From: Streptomyces sp. NBC_00335
Lineage (GTDB): Bacteria > Actinomycetota > Actinomycetes > Streptomycetales > Streptomycetaceae
Direction of reading: 5' to 3'
Assembly: GCF_036127095.1 (NCBI RefSeq)
Contig: NZ_CP108006.1
Span: forward strand, 1,364,001 to 1,428,000
DNA: 64,000 nt
The notes under the pieces are model-generated. The model did not search any database. It was not told where the DNA came from and saw only the letters and a list, made by a program, of their open reading frames with translations. Positions 31,606-39,200 of this stretch are shown here, one piece after another (position 1 is the first letter of the stretch; the number at the start of each line of letters is the position of its first letter). The translations under genes were made by a program, and so were the position numbers.

Positions 31606-31656
31606 GGCCCTGGGAACGGGGGAAGGGCGGGTCGGGGACTTCGCCCCGCAGGGCCG

Positions 31657-32769
31657 CTACAGGGATCGGGACGCCCCGACCGGGAGGTCCCACAGGTGCT
31701 CCCGGGGCAGCCCGGTACGGGACCACGCGGCCCGCACCCGCTGCAGCGGCTCCATCACCGGCTCCGACGAGAGCACGAAGGTCCCCCAGTGCATCGGCGC
31801 CATCCGCCGCGCCCCCAGGTCCAGACAGGCCTGCACGGCCTCCTCCGGATCCGCGTGGACATCGCGGAGCCACCACCGCGGGGCGTACGCCCCGATCGGG
31901 AGCAGCGCCAGATCGATTCCGGGGTGCCGCCGCCCGATCTCGCCGAACCAGTGCCCGTAGCCGGTGTCACCCGCGAAGTAGACCTTCTTCGCGGCCCCGG
32001 CCCGCCCGTCACCGCCGGAGGCGGCGGCGGCGCTGAGCATCCAGCCGCCCCACAACGTCCGGCACGCGTCCATCAGCGACCGCTTCGACCAGTGGTGCGC
32101 CGGCACGAACTCGAACCGTACGCCGCCCAGTTCGGCCGACTCCCACCAGTCGAGTTCGGTGACCCGGGTGAACCCCCGCCGCCGGCACCAACGCGCGAGA
32201 CCGGCCGGGACGAAGAGCGGCGTCGTGCGCGGGAGCCGTTTGAGGGTGGGGGCGTCGAGGTGGTCGTAGTGGTTGTGGCTGATCACCACGGCGTCGACCG
32301 GCGGCAGTTCCTCCCACCGCACCCCGACGGGGGTCATCCGGGCCGGAGTGCCGAGGATCCGCCGGGACCAGACGGGGTCGGTCAGGACGGTCAGTCCGCC
32401 GATCCGCAGGATCCAGCTGGCGTGCCCGGCCCAGGTGGCGGACACCGTCCCGGCGGCCACGGCGGGCAGCGGGGCGGGCGCGTACGGCAGGTCCGGGATG
32501 CCGCGCAGCCCTTCGGGGCCGGGCCGGAAGGCGCCTTCGCGGGCGAGCCGGGCGAACGCACGCAGCCCCGGCAGCGGGGTGGTCAGACGGTCCGCGAACG
32601 AGCGGGGCCACAGCCGGTGTTCGCCGAGGGGCCGCGGCCGGGCGGGCCGGATGCCGGTGCCGGCTGCGGCACCGGCCCGCGTGGCCGCCGGGGGGATGTC
32701 CGGGCCGCTCTCGGCGACCGCCTCGGCCTCGGCCCGGGAAGCCGAGGGGGCGTCCGTCTGATCCCTCAT
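31657..32769 (-). CDS. MBL-fold metallo-hydrolase (NAPE-PLD/UlaG-like)
   Basis: The 370-residue protein has a metallo-beta-lactamase fold with SATWAGHASWILRIGGLTV, the zinc motif HNHYDHLD in VVISHNHYDHLDAPTL, the metal-bridging region VYFAGDTGYGHWF and a late MHWGTFVLS histidine. This arrangement and length match the subgroup that includes N-acyl-phosphatidylethanolamine phospholipase D-like proteins, which suggests a phosphodiester or lactone substrate. The first 60 residues are a variable Ala/Pro/Arg-rich extension. ATG 32769 is chosen because GGAG lies about eight bases upstream; 32796 is also possible. The aminotransferase-fold gene lies just upstream on the same strand. Confidence 0.87.
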   Translation of the reverse strand: MRDQTDAPSASRAEAEAVAESGPDIPPAATRAGAAAGTGIRPARPRPLGEHRLWPRSFADRLTTPLPGLRAFARLAREGAFRPGPEGLRGIPDLPYAPAPLPAVAAGTVSATWAGHASWILRIGGLTVLTDPVWSRRILGTPARMTPVGVRWEELPPVDAVVISHNHYDHLDAPTLKRLPRTTPLFVPAGLARWCRRRGFTRVTELDWWESAELGGVRFEFVPAHHWSKRSLMDACRTLWGGWMLSAAAASGGDGRAGAAKKVYFAGDTGYGHWFGEIGRRHPGIDLALLPIGAYAPRWWLRDVHADPEEAVQACLDLGARRMAPMHWGTFVLSSEPVMEPLQRVRAAWSRTGLPREHLWDLPVGASRSL

Positions 32770-32824
32770 CGAGAAGTCTCCGTTCACCGGCGGCATTCGG
32801 GGGTTTCCAGTTCCGCGGCGGGCC

Positions 32825-34078
32825 TCAGTCGGACAGCCCGGCCAGGACCGACCGGAGCCGGGCCAGGGAGTCCCGTACGTGGGGCAGTGCGAGGGGGTCG
32901 GCCGCGGTGAGCGCCGCGAGCCGCTCTTCCGGGGTGGCGCCGAGCAGCGGTCCCGTCGACAGCCGGACCCGCGGGGCGACGGGCTCGTCCGCGAACCGCT
33001 GCCCGCCGGGCGTCGGCGCGCCGAGCCGTCCGCCCAGCCAGTCCTCGAGTTCCATCGCGTCGCCGACCCCCTGCCGGGCGAGCCCCGAGCGCAGCGGCGT
33101 CAGATCGGCGTAGAGGTGGCGGCCGGCCTGCGGGGGCCGGGCCAGCGCCCCGGCGGCCAGCAGTTCCCGGTGCGCGGCCCGGGCCACGGCGCCGTGCAGG
33201 GCTGCGGCCGCGGCGGTGCGTCCCGCGACGGCGGCGGGCTCGTCGAGGGCGTGCGCGGCCGCCCCGGCGACGGGGCCGGCGACGAAGCCGCCGGTGGCGG
33301 TGAGCACGTCCAGGGTCCGGGCCCGCAGCCAGGCGCCGTGCGGGGTGCCGGGAAAGCGGATGACGGCGGCGGGCCAGCCTGCGGGCAGCAGTGCGCCGGA
33401 GAGGTCCAGGAGCACCGCGGTGTCGTCCGGCAGCATCTCGGCCGGGCTGAGCACGACGAGCCTGTCGTGGGAGCCCGGGCGCCCGTGGAACGGCCGGTGG
33501 ACGGTGTCGCGCCAGGTCTCGTCGCTGACGACGAACAGCCCCGCGGACTCGGCGGCCTCGCAGGCCTCCCGGAGCAGTTCGGGCGGCGGGACGGTCGCGG
33601 TCGGGTCGTCGGCCACGGAGAGCAGCAGCACCCGCGGGTCGCCGCCCTCGGCGCGCACCCGGCGCACGGTCTCCAGCAGGGCGTACGGATCGGGTACGCC
33701 GCCGCACTCGGCCGGGGTGGGGACGTGGTAGGCCCGCCGTCCCAGCAGCCGGACCTGTGGTGTCCACCAGGCGGGACAGGGCCGGGGCAGCATGACGTCG
33801 CCGCCGTACGCGCCGAGCAGCGCCAGCAGCAGGGCGGGCGCCCCGGGTCCGGCGGCCACGTGGTCGGGGTCGGTGGGCAGCCCGCGCCGCCCCCAGTGCC
33901 GGGCCGCGGCGGACCGTACGGGCACTCCCCCGCCGACCGGTTCGGGGGCCGAACGCCAGGCGGCCGCCGCAAGGACGGCCGTGAGTTCGGGCAGGACGGG
34001 CAGGCCGGGCTGTGGCGGGGGCGGACCGTAGCGGACCGGGCCCCGGCCCTCGGCCATCGTGCGCTGGATCCCCGACAC
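32825..34078 (-). CDS. Aminotransferase-fold protein lacking every lysine
   Basis: The 417-residue protein has the class I/II aminotransferase outline: a glycine-rich AAGPGAPALLLALLGAYGG, the aspartate strand LFVVSDETWRD where the pyridine-ring aspartate sits, and the strand AVLLDLSGALLPAGW where active enzymes have a Ser-Lys. Here that lysine is glycine. Reading through the whole sequence I find no lysine anywhere, so a PLP Schiff base cannot form. The Asn-Pro-x-Asn-Pro stretch is also replaced (DDPTATVPPPE). It may be a non-catalytic binding or regulatory protein. GTG 34078 has AGGGAGAGG upstream. It probably shares a transcript with the MBL hydrolase 55 bases downstream. Confidence 0.8.
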   Translation of the reverse strand: MSGIQRTMAEGRGPVRYGPPPPQPGLPVLPELTAVLAAAAWRSAPEPVGGGVPVRSAAARHWGRRGLPTDPDHVAAGPGAPALLLALLGAYGGDVMLPRPCPAWWTPQVRLLGRRAYHVPTPAECGGVPDPYALLETVRRVRAEGGDPRVLLLSVADDPTATVPPPELLREACEAAESAGLFVVSDETWRDTVHRPFHGRPGSHDRLVVLSPAEMLPDDTAVLLDLSGALLPAGWPAAVIRFPGTPHGAWLRARTLDVLTATGGFVAGPVAGAAAHALDEPAAVAGRTAAAAALHGAVARAAHRELLAAGALARPPQAGRHLYADLTPLRSGLARQGVGDAMELEDWLGGRLGAPTPGGQRFADEPVAPRVRLSTGPLLGATPEERLAALTAADPLALPHVRDSLARLRSVLAGLSD

Positions 34079-34159
34079 CGCGCGCCACCTCTCCCTGCCG
34101 TTCCGCGCTCCCGATCCATGCCTTTATACGGTTATTCGTTCAGGATCGCCCCTTTTACG

Positions 34160-34741
34160 TCAGCCGCTCCTCCCCAGCAGTGCGAGCAGCCGGGTCTGGG
34201 CGCTCGCCCCGGCCGGGATCTCCAGCGGAGCCGCGTACATGCCGCTCGCGGCCAGCCCGTCGACGTAGGGCATGACCTCCTTGATGGAGAACTCGACGAG
34301 GCCGTCGGGCAGCCGGTCGTCGCCGCCGATGCCCCGTGCGAGGTCCCAGGTGTGGACGACGCAGTCGGCGGTCAGCTCCGAGCAGTACGCCGACCCGAGC
34401 GCGGGCCCGTACGAGAGCCGGACGGTGCGATCCAGCGCCCCGGGGATCTCGAAGGCGGTGTGCGCGGCGGCGGAGGCCTCGTCCCAGGCGGCGGCCGGAT
34501 CCGTGCCGAGGACGTCTCCGTTGAAGGTGCTGCCGATGTCCTCGACGGTGCGGCCGTCGGTGACCAGGGGCGGTATCCACAGTTGTTCGGCGGTGACGTG
34601 GTTGACCAGGTCGCGCACGCTCCATTCGCTGCAGGGCGTCGGCGCGTCCCACTGCGCGTCCGAGACCGCGTGGACGTACTGGCCGAAGAGTCGCAGCGCT
34701 TCGGCGTGCCGCTCCAGCAGCGGGTCCGGCATGGATGGCAT
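34160..34741 (-). CDS. TIGR03086-family metal-binding protein (maleylpyruvate isomerase-like)
   Basis: The 193-residue protein belongs to the DinB/maleylpyruvate isomerase-type four-helix family. TPCSEWSVRDLVNHVTAEQLW supplies the first metal-site histidine, and ELTADCVVHTWDLARGIG the later His-Asp pair. Such proteins bind a divalent metal; some are mycothiol-dependent enzymes, which would suit an actinobacterium. The start at 34741 is preferred over 34864, which lies in non-family sequence, with a second in-frame ATG at 34732. It is divergent from a methyltransferase gene. A short AT-rich stretch (34119-34159) separates it from the aminotransferase-fold gene. Confidence 0.82.
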   Translation of the reverse strand: MPSMPDPLLERHAEALRLFGQYVHAVSDAQWDAPTPCSEWSVRDLVNHVTAEQLWIPPLVTDGRTVEDIGSTFNGDVLGTDPAAAWDEASAAAHTAFEIPGALDRTVRLSYGPALGSAYCSELTADCVVHTWDLARGIGGDDRLPDGLVEFSIKEVMPYVDGLAASGMYAAPLEIPAGASAQTRLLALLGRSG

Positions 34742-34948
34742 GGACCTCACCGTCCTTCGTTCCCGAGTCACTGTCCTCGCGGAATCACTGTCCTCGCCCC
34801 CACCACGCCCTGCCACCCGCTCACCCAACCTCCTTGGCGCGCAAGGGTGGTGTCCACATGTCAAAACGCATATCTCAGATGCCGAACTGATCCCTTACGG
34901 TGAACCCAACGCCTCGACAGCACTTCGACGACGAAGGAGCCAGGTCCC

Positions 34949-35803
34949 ATGAACGCCTCGGAAGCCACTCGCACGGCAGCTGCCACGGAGCCCGCGCACG
35001 AAACCGCGGTCTACACGCACGGGCACCACGAGTCGGTGCTGCGCTCGCACCGCTGGCGCACCGCCGAGAACTCGGCCGCGTACCTGATCGGCGAGCTGCG
35101 CCCGGGGATGAGCGTCCTGGACGTGGGCTGCGGCCCGGGCACGATCACGGCGGACCTGGCGGAGCTGGTGGGGCCGCAGGGCCGGGTCACGGCGGTGGAC
35201 GCGGCGCGGGACGTGGTCGACCAGGCCGCCGCTTACGCGAAGGAACGCGGACTGACCGGCATCGAGTTCGCCACGGCCGACGTCCACGCGCTGGACTTCC
35301 CCGACGACTCCTTCGACGTGGTCCACGCCCACCAGGTGCTGCAGCACGTGGGCGATCCGGTGCAGGCACTGCGCGAGATGCGCCGGGTGTGCCGGCCGGG
35401 CGGGATCGTCGCGGCGCGGGACGCGGACTACGCGGCGATGACCTGGTACCCCGCGACTCCGGGGCTGGAGGAGTGGCTGGACCTGTACCGGCGGGTCGCG
35501 CGCGCCAACGGCGGCGAGCCGGACGCCGGACGCCGCCTGCGCGCGTGGGCGCGGGCGGCGGGCTTCACGGACGTGACCTGCACGGCGACCTCCTGGTGCT
35601 ACGCGACCGAGGAGGAGGCCGCGTGGTGGTCCTCGCTGTGGGCGGACCGTACGACGGCCTCGGCCTACGCCGGGATCGCGATCGGCGGTGGACACGCGAC
35701 CCGGGCTCAGCTGTCGGCCGTCGCGGACGCCTGGCACACCTGGGGCGCGGAGCCGGACGCCTGGTTCTCGGTGCTGAACGGCGAGATGATCTGCCGCGCC
35801 TGA
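34949..35803 (+). CDS. SAM-dependent methyltransferase (UbiE/Methyltransf_11 type)
   Basis: The 284-residue protein is a class I methyltransferase with motif I VLDVGCGPGTITADLAE (near residue 55), the acidic strand VTAVDAARDVV, motif II-like FPDDSFDVVHAHQVLQHV and VCRPGGIVAARDADYAAM. This order is that of small-molecule O/C-methyltransferases. The substrate cannot be told. AAGGAG lies about ten bases before the ATG. The gene is alone between a divergent TIGR03086-type gene and a convergent SGNH hydrolase gene. Confidence 0.9.
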   Translation: MNASEATRTAAATEPAHETAVYTHGHHESVLRSHRWRTAENSAAYLIGELRPGMSVLDVGCGPGTITADLAELVGPQGRVTAVDAARDVVDQAAAYAKERGLTGIEFATADVHALDFPDDSFDVVHAHQVLQHVGDPVQALREMRRVCRPGGIVAARDADYAAMTWYPATPGLEEWLDLYRRVARANGGEPDAGRRLRAWARAAGFTDVTCTATSWCYATEEEAAWWSSLWADRTTASAYAGIAIGGGHATRAQLSAVADAWHTWGAEPDAWFSVLNGEMICRA

Positions 35804-35825
35804 CCCCGGCGGGCGTGCCTTCGGT

Positions 35826-36623
35826 TCAGGCCGCGAGGCGTACGGGGAGCAGTTCGGGCCGCTTGGCCGTACGGCCGTCTCCGGAGGAGCGCCCGCGCAG
35901 CCGGCGCCCGATCCAGGGCCCGGCGAAGCCCACGGCCCACCGCAGCTCCCCGGCGACGCCCCGCAGCCCCGCCGGGGCGGCGGGCGGCGGGCCGGGCAGC
36001 GGGCGGGTCCAGGCGTCGTCGCTACCGGGCAGCCCCAGGGCGTGCGCGACACCGGCGGCGATCATCGCGTGGCCGGACGGCGCGGCGTGCAGCCGGTCCG
36101 CGCTCCACATCCGGGGGTCGGTGGAGGCCTCGTGGCGGGCGAAGTCGGCGACGGCCACCCCGTGCCGCTGCGCCGCCTGCCGTATCCGCTCGTTGAGCGC
36201 GGTGACGCGCGGGGCCGCCCCCTTGGCGAGCGGGACGAGCTTGGCGATGTCGGGGAAGGTGACGGTGGCGACGCGGGCGCCCTGCGCGGTCAGCGCCTCG
36301 AACATCGCCTCCAGGTGCCCGGCGACCTCGTCGGCGTCGAAGCGGGGCCGCAGCACGTCGTTGACCCCGGCGACCACGGTGGCCAGGTCGGGGCGGAGCG
36401 CGAGGGCCGGCCCGAGCTGCCCCTCGCGGACCCCCGCCGCGAGGCGGCCCCGTACGGCCAGGTTGGCGTAGAGCGCGTCGGGCTCGTGGACCGCGATCAG
36501 TTCGGCGAGCCGGTCGGCGCACCCGCGCAGCCCGGTGCGGTCGTCCCCGTCGCCCACGCCCTCGCTCTGGCTGTCGCCGAGCGCCACGTACCGGGTCGGC
36601 CGTCGCTGCTCACTGCTCTCCAC
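35826..36623 (-). CDS. SGNH/GDSL hydrolase
   Basis: The 265-residue protein is an esterase/lipase-like SGNH hydrolase. Block I is VALGDSQSEGVGDG (catalytic Ser), block II has the Gly of AVRGRL, block III is VVAGVNDVLRP (Asn) and block V is DRLHAAPSGHAM (Asp and His). All four named catalytic positions are present. No signal peptide is visible, so the enzyme is probably cytosolic. Its ATG lies inside the end of the PadR regulator gene (14-base overlap), so the two are one transcription unit. The substrate is unknown. Confidence 0.9.
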   Translation of the reverse strand: MESSEQRRPTRYVALGDSQSEGVGDGDDRTGLRGCADRLAELIAVHEPDALYANLAVRGRLAAGVREGQLGPALALRPDLATVVAGVNDVLRPRFDADEVAGHLEAMFEALTAQGARVATVTFPDIAKLVPLAKGAAPRVTALNERIRQAAQRHGVAVADFARHEASTDPRMWSADRLHAAPSGHAMIAAGVAHALGLPGSDDAWTRPLPGPPPAAPAGLRGVAGELRWAVGFAGPWIGRRLRGRSSGDGRTAKRPELLPVRLAA

Positions 36624-37179
36624 GGGATGCCCGCCTCTCGTTCAGAATGATCGTGGTGCGCTCGTACCAGGCGCGGTTGGCCCGCTCGAACTCCAGGCCG
36701 CGCAGGCAGGTGAGGTAGGGGCCGATCCGTGCGCCGTGGCGCAGGAACTCCTCCTCCGTGCGCTCGCCGCGCATCGAGCGGAGCAGCTTCTCGAACAGCT
36801 CGGCCTTGGCCGTCGCGAAGGCGGTCCGCTCCGCGAGCTGCGCGATCAGCGCCCCCGTGTCGACGTACTCGGCCGCCTGGACCTTCACGAGCAGGTCGTC
36901 GCGGATGACGCAGGGCTTGGTCTCGGCGGCGGTAAAGCGCTCCAGCTCGGCCAGTCCGGCGTCGGTGACCTTGAACAGCCGCTTGTTCGGCCGGGTGTCC
37001 TGGACGACCTCGCGGCCCGCGATGAAGCCCTCCCGCTCCAGCCTGGCCAGCTCGGCGTAGAGCTGCTGGGGCAGGGCGTGCCAGAAGTTGGCCACGCCCG
37101 TGCCGAAGGACTTGGCCAGCTGGTAGCCGCTCAGCTCCTCGTCGAGCAGCGCCGCCAGTACGGCGTGACGCAAAGCCAT
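36610..37179 (-). CDS. PadR family transcriptional regulator
   Basis: The 189-residue protein starts with a PadR winged helix (LRHAVLAALLDEELSGYQLAK, then FWHALPQQLYAELARLEREG and a wing NKRLFKVTDAG). A helical C-terminal dimerisation domain ends LERANRAWYERT-like. PadR repressors respond to small phenolic or drug-like ligands. ATG 37179 has GAGGAGA eight bases upstream; the frame continuing to 37245 runs into the operator region. It is divergent from an NTF2-like gene, and the 106-bp gap carries TGACTA inverted and direct repeats, so it likely represses both itself and that gene. Confidence 0.9.
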   Translation of the reverse strand: MALRHAVLAALLDEELSGYQLAKSFGTGVANFWHALPQQLYAELARLEREGFIAGREVVQDTRPNKRLFKVTDAGLAELERFTAAETKPCVIRDDLLVKVQAAEYVDTGALIAQLAERTAFATAKAELFEKLLRSMRGERTEEEFLRHGARIGPYLTCLRGLEFERANRAWYERTTIILNERRASRGEQ

Positions 37180-37236
37180 CGGTCGGTCTCCTCGGGATCG
37201 TGCGCGGCAGCGTCTTCTCAAGGACGCCCGGACCAT

Positions 37237-37274
37237 GATAGTCAAGAAACTGACTAATCACATCGGTGACTATC
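37237..37274. promoter_or_regulatory. PadR operator candidate with TGACTA half sites
   Basis: GATAGTCA (37237-37244) and TGACTATC (37267-37274) form a perfect inverted repeat. Inside, AGTCA-N6-TGACT (37240-37255) forms a second. Three TGACTA half sites are thus placed between the divergent PadR and NTF2-like genes. Confidence 0.6.
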
Positions 37275-37285
37275 GAGGAGTTCTC

Positions 37286-37732
37286 ATGAGTACCGACACC
37301 AGCACGGCCGACCGCTTCCGTGCCGCCGTCGCCGGCCGTGACCTCGCCGCGCTGGACGCGCTGTTCACCGACGACGTCCGGCTCAACAGCCCGGTGAAGT
37401 CGAAGCCGTTCGAGGGCAAGCCGGCGGTACTGGCCCTCTTCCGCGTGCTCCTGCGCACCTTCGAGGGCTTCCACTACGTCGGCCACTTCGACGGCAGCGT
37501 CCAGTCCGCCGGTGTCCCGTTCGGGGCGGAGGGAGACGAGGGACCGGCGACCGTACTGCCGTTCCGGACCACCGTGAGCGACCGGCACGTGCACGGCATC
37601 GACATGCTGCACCTCACGCCGGAGGGCCTGATCGACGAGATCACCGTGATGATCCGCCCCCAGACGGCGGTCATGGCGGTCGGCGAGGCGGTCCTGGCGG
37701 GCCTGATCGCCGACGGCGTGGTGACCGCCTGA
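37286..37732 (+). CDS. NTF2/SnoaL-like protein
   Basis: The 148-residue protein has the NTF2-like fold outline: an opening helix ADRFRAAVAGRDLAALDALFTDDVRLNSPV, a central PFEGKPAVLALFRVLLRTF stretch and closing strands VSDRHVHGIDMLHLTPEGLIDEITVM. This fold covers isomerases, cyclases and binding proteins. No catalytic pair is clear. ATG 37286 has CGAGGAG five bases upstream. The gene is divergent from a padR gene across a gap with a strong operator candidate, so it is the likely regulated target. It may protect against or process the PadR ligand; that is inference. Confidence 0.82.
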   Translation: MSTDTSTADRFRAAVAGRDLAALDALFTDDVRLNSPVKSKPFEGKPAVLALFRVLLRTFEGFHYVGHFDGSVQSAGVPFGAEGDEGPATVLPFRTTVSDRHVHGIDMLHLTPEGLIDEITVMIRPQTAVMAVGEAVLAGLIADGVVTA

Positions 37733-37737
37733 GCGAC

Positions 37738-37777
37738 TGACCGGTTGACCGGTTGACCGGCTGACCGGCTGACCGGA
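37738..37777 (+). repeat. Five tandem copies of TGACCGGN before thyA
   Basis: An 8-bp unit TGACCGG(T/C/A) is repeated five times without a gap between the NTF2-like stop and the thyA promoter. Each unit contains CCGG, so the stretch may form small hairpins. Confidence 0.85.
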
Positions 37778-37795
37778 CCTCCGACGGCAGCCCAG

Positions 37796-37801
37796 TAGAC
37801 T
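37796..37801 (+). promoter_or_regulatory. -10 box of a leaderless thyA transcript
   Basis: TAGACT ends eight bases before the GTG at 37810. The spacing suits transcription starting at or next to the start codon. No ribosome-binding site is present. Confidence 0.5.
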
Positions 37802-37809
37802 CGGTGCCC

Positions 37810-38607
37810 GTGGCGGATACCCAGTACGAAGACCTGTTGAAGCTGGTGCTCACCTCCGGGACGGCCAAGGCCGACCGGACGGGCACCGGCACCCGGAGTG
37901 TCTTCGGGCACCAACTGCGTTACGACCTGTCGCAGGGGTTTCCCCTGGTCACCACGAAGAAGGTGCACCTCAAGTCGATCGTGTACGAGCTGCTGTGGTT
38001 CCTGCGCGGCGAGTCGAACGTCGGCTGGCTGCGCGAGCACGGCGTCACGATCTGGGACGAGTGGGCCGACGAGAACGGCGACCTCGGCCCGGTCTACGGC
38101 GTCCAGTGGCGCTCCTGGCCCACCCCGGACGGCCGGCACATCGACCAGATCACCGAGGTCCTGGACACGCTGCGCCGCGACCCGGACTCCCGCCGGATGA
38201 TCGTCTCCGCCTGGAACGTCTCCGAGCTGTCCAAGATGGCGCTCGCACCGTGCCACGCCTTCTTCCAGTTCTACGTGGCCGACGGCAAGCTCTCCTGCCA
38301 GCTGTACCAGCGCAGCGCGGACCTGTTCCTCGGCGTGCCGTTCAACATCGCCAGCTACGCCCTGCTCACCCACATGGTGGCGCAGCAGGCCGGCCTGGAG
38401 CCGGGCGACTTCATCTGGACCGGCGGTGACTGCCACATCTACGACAACCACGTCGACCAGGTGACCGAGCAGATCTCGCGCACCCCCTTCGAGTTCCCCC
38501 AGCTGGAGCTGCACCGGGCCGACTCGCTCTTCGACTACGCCTACGGCGACGTGAAGATGGCCGGCTACGAGCACCACCCGGCCATCAAGGCCCCGGTCGC
38601 GGTATGA
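37810..38607 (+). CDS. thyA: Thymidylate synthase
   Basis: ThyA methylates dUMP to dTMP using 5,10-methylenetetrahydrofolate, leaving dihydrofolate. The 265-residue protein has the folate-dUMP arginine region [12 protein letters not shown], the catalytic cysteine in [13 protein letters not shown] (Cys148), the dUMP-binding [21 protein letters not shown] and the closing [11 protein letters not shown]. It is the usual short bacterial length. GTG 37810 is preferred over GTG 37804 because the family starts [10 protein letters not shown] and TAGACT lies at leaderless distance. The next gene, folA, overlaps by four bases (ATGA), a natural pairing since DHFR regenerates tetrahydrofolate. Confidence 0.96.
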   Translation: MADTQYEDLLKLVLTSGTAKADRTGTGTRSVFGHQLRYDLSQGFPLVTTKKVHLKSIVYELLWFLRGESNVGWLREHGVTIWDEWADENGDLGPVYGVQWRSWPTPDGRHIDQITEVLDTLRRDPDSRRMIVSAWNVSELSKMALAPCHAFFQFYVADGKLSCQLYQRSADLFLGVPFNIASYALLTHMVAQQAGLEPGDFIWTGGDCHIYDNHVDQVTEQISRTPFEFPQLELHRADSLFDYAYGDVKMAGYEHHPAIKAPVAV

Positions 38608-39170
38608 GCCCCGACACGAACGCCGGCAGCGACGCCGGCACCGGCATGGACGTCGGTCTGGTCTGGGCGCAGAGCTCCGACGGCGTGATCGGCGCGGACA
38701 ACGGGATTCCCTGGCGGCTGCCCGAGGACATGGCCCACTTCAAGGCCACCACCCTCGGCCATCCGGTGGTGATGGGCCGCAAGACCTGGGATTCGCTGCC
38801 GGCGCGGTTCCGTCCGCTGACCGGGCGGCGCAACATCGTGGTCACGCGTGACCCCGAGTGGGCCGCCGAGGGCGCGGAGCGCGCCGGCTCCATCCCCGAG
38901 GCCCTGGAACTCGCGGCCGGGCAGGGCGGGCAGGCCGGGCAGCCCCCGTCCGCCGAGCCCGCCACCGCCTGCTGGGTGATCGGCGGCGGAGAGGTCTACC
39001 GCGCCGCCATGGCCCACGCCGTGATGCTCTCGGTGACCGAGGTCGACACCAAGGTGATCGGCGACACCCACGCCCCGGAGCTGGATCCGGCGTGGACCGT
39101 CGCCGAGGACGCCGGCTGGCAGTCGTCGGTGACGGGCCTGCGCTACCGCATCTGCACCTACACCCGGTAG
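38604..39170 (+). CDS. folA: Dihydrofolate reductase
   Basis: DHFR reduces dihydrofolate to tetrahydrofolate with NADPH. The 188-residue protein shows [21 protein letters not shown], the substrate-site acidic residue in [13 protein letters not shown], the NADPH motif [12 protein letters not shown] and [14 protein letters not shown] Gly/Gln/Ala/Pro-rich insertion sits between residues about 108 and 122 and is absent from short DHFRs. The first 14 residues are an unusual Asp/Ala/Gly-rich extension; the internal ATG at 38646 would remove it. The ATGA overlap with thyA supports the upstream start. It completes the thymidylate cycle with the preceding gene. Confidence 0.95.
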   Translation: MSPDTNAGSDAGTGMDVGLVWAQSSDGVIGADNGIPWRLPEDMAHFKATTLGHPVVMGRKTWDSLPARFRPLTGRRNIVVTRDPEWAAEGAERAGSIPEALELAAGQGGQAGQPPSAEPATACWVIGGGEVYRAAMAHAVMLSVTEVDTKVIGDTHAPELDPAWTVAEDAGWQSSVTGLRYRICTYTR

Positions 39171-39200
39171 GCGGGGCCCCGCCTGCCGCTCCCCGCCCGC

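Larger units (their letters stand above)
30930..31656. repeat. 727-bp intergenic region filled with repeats
   Basis: Between the convergent DedA and MBL genes no credible gene is visible. The region holds an inverted copy of the GGCGTTTGAGG repeat (30991-31018), a 131-bp hairpin element (31060-31190) and an array of about 94-bp tandem repeats (31304-31605). These occupy most of it. The short open frames here have repeat-derived composition. Confidence 0.8.
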
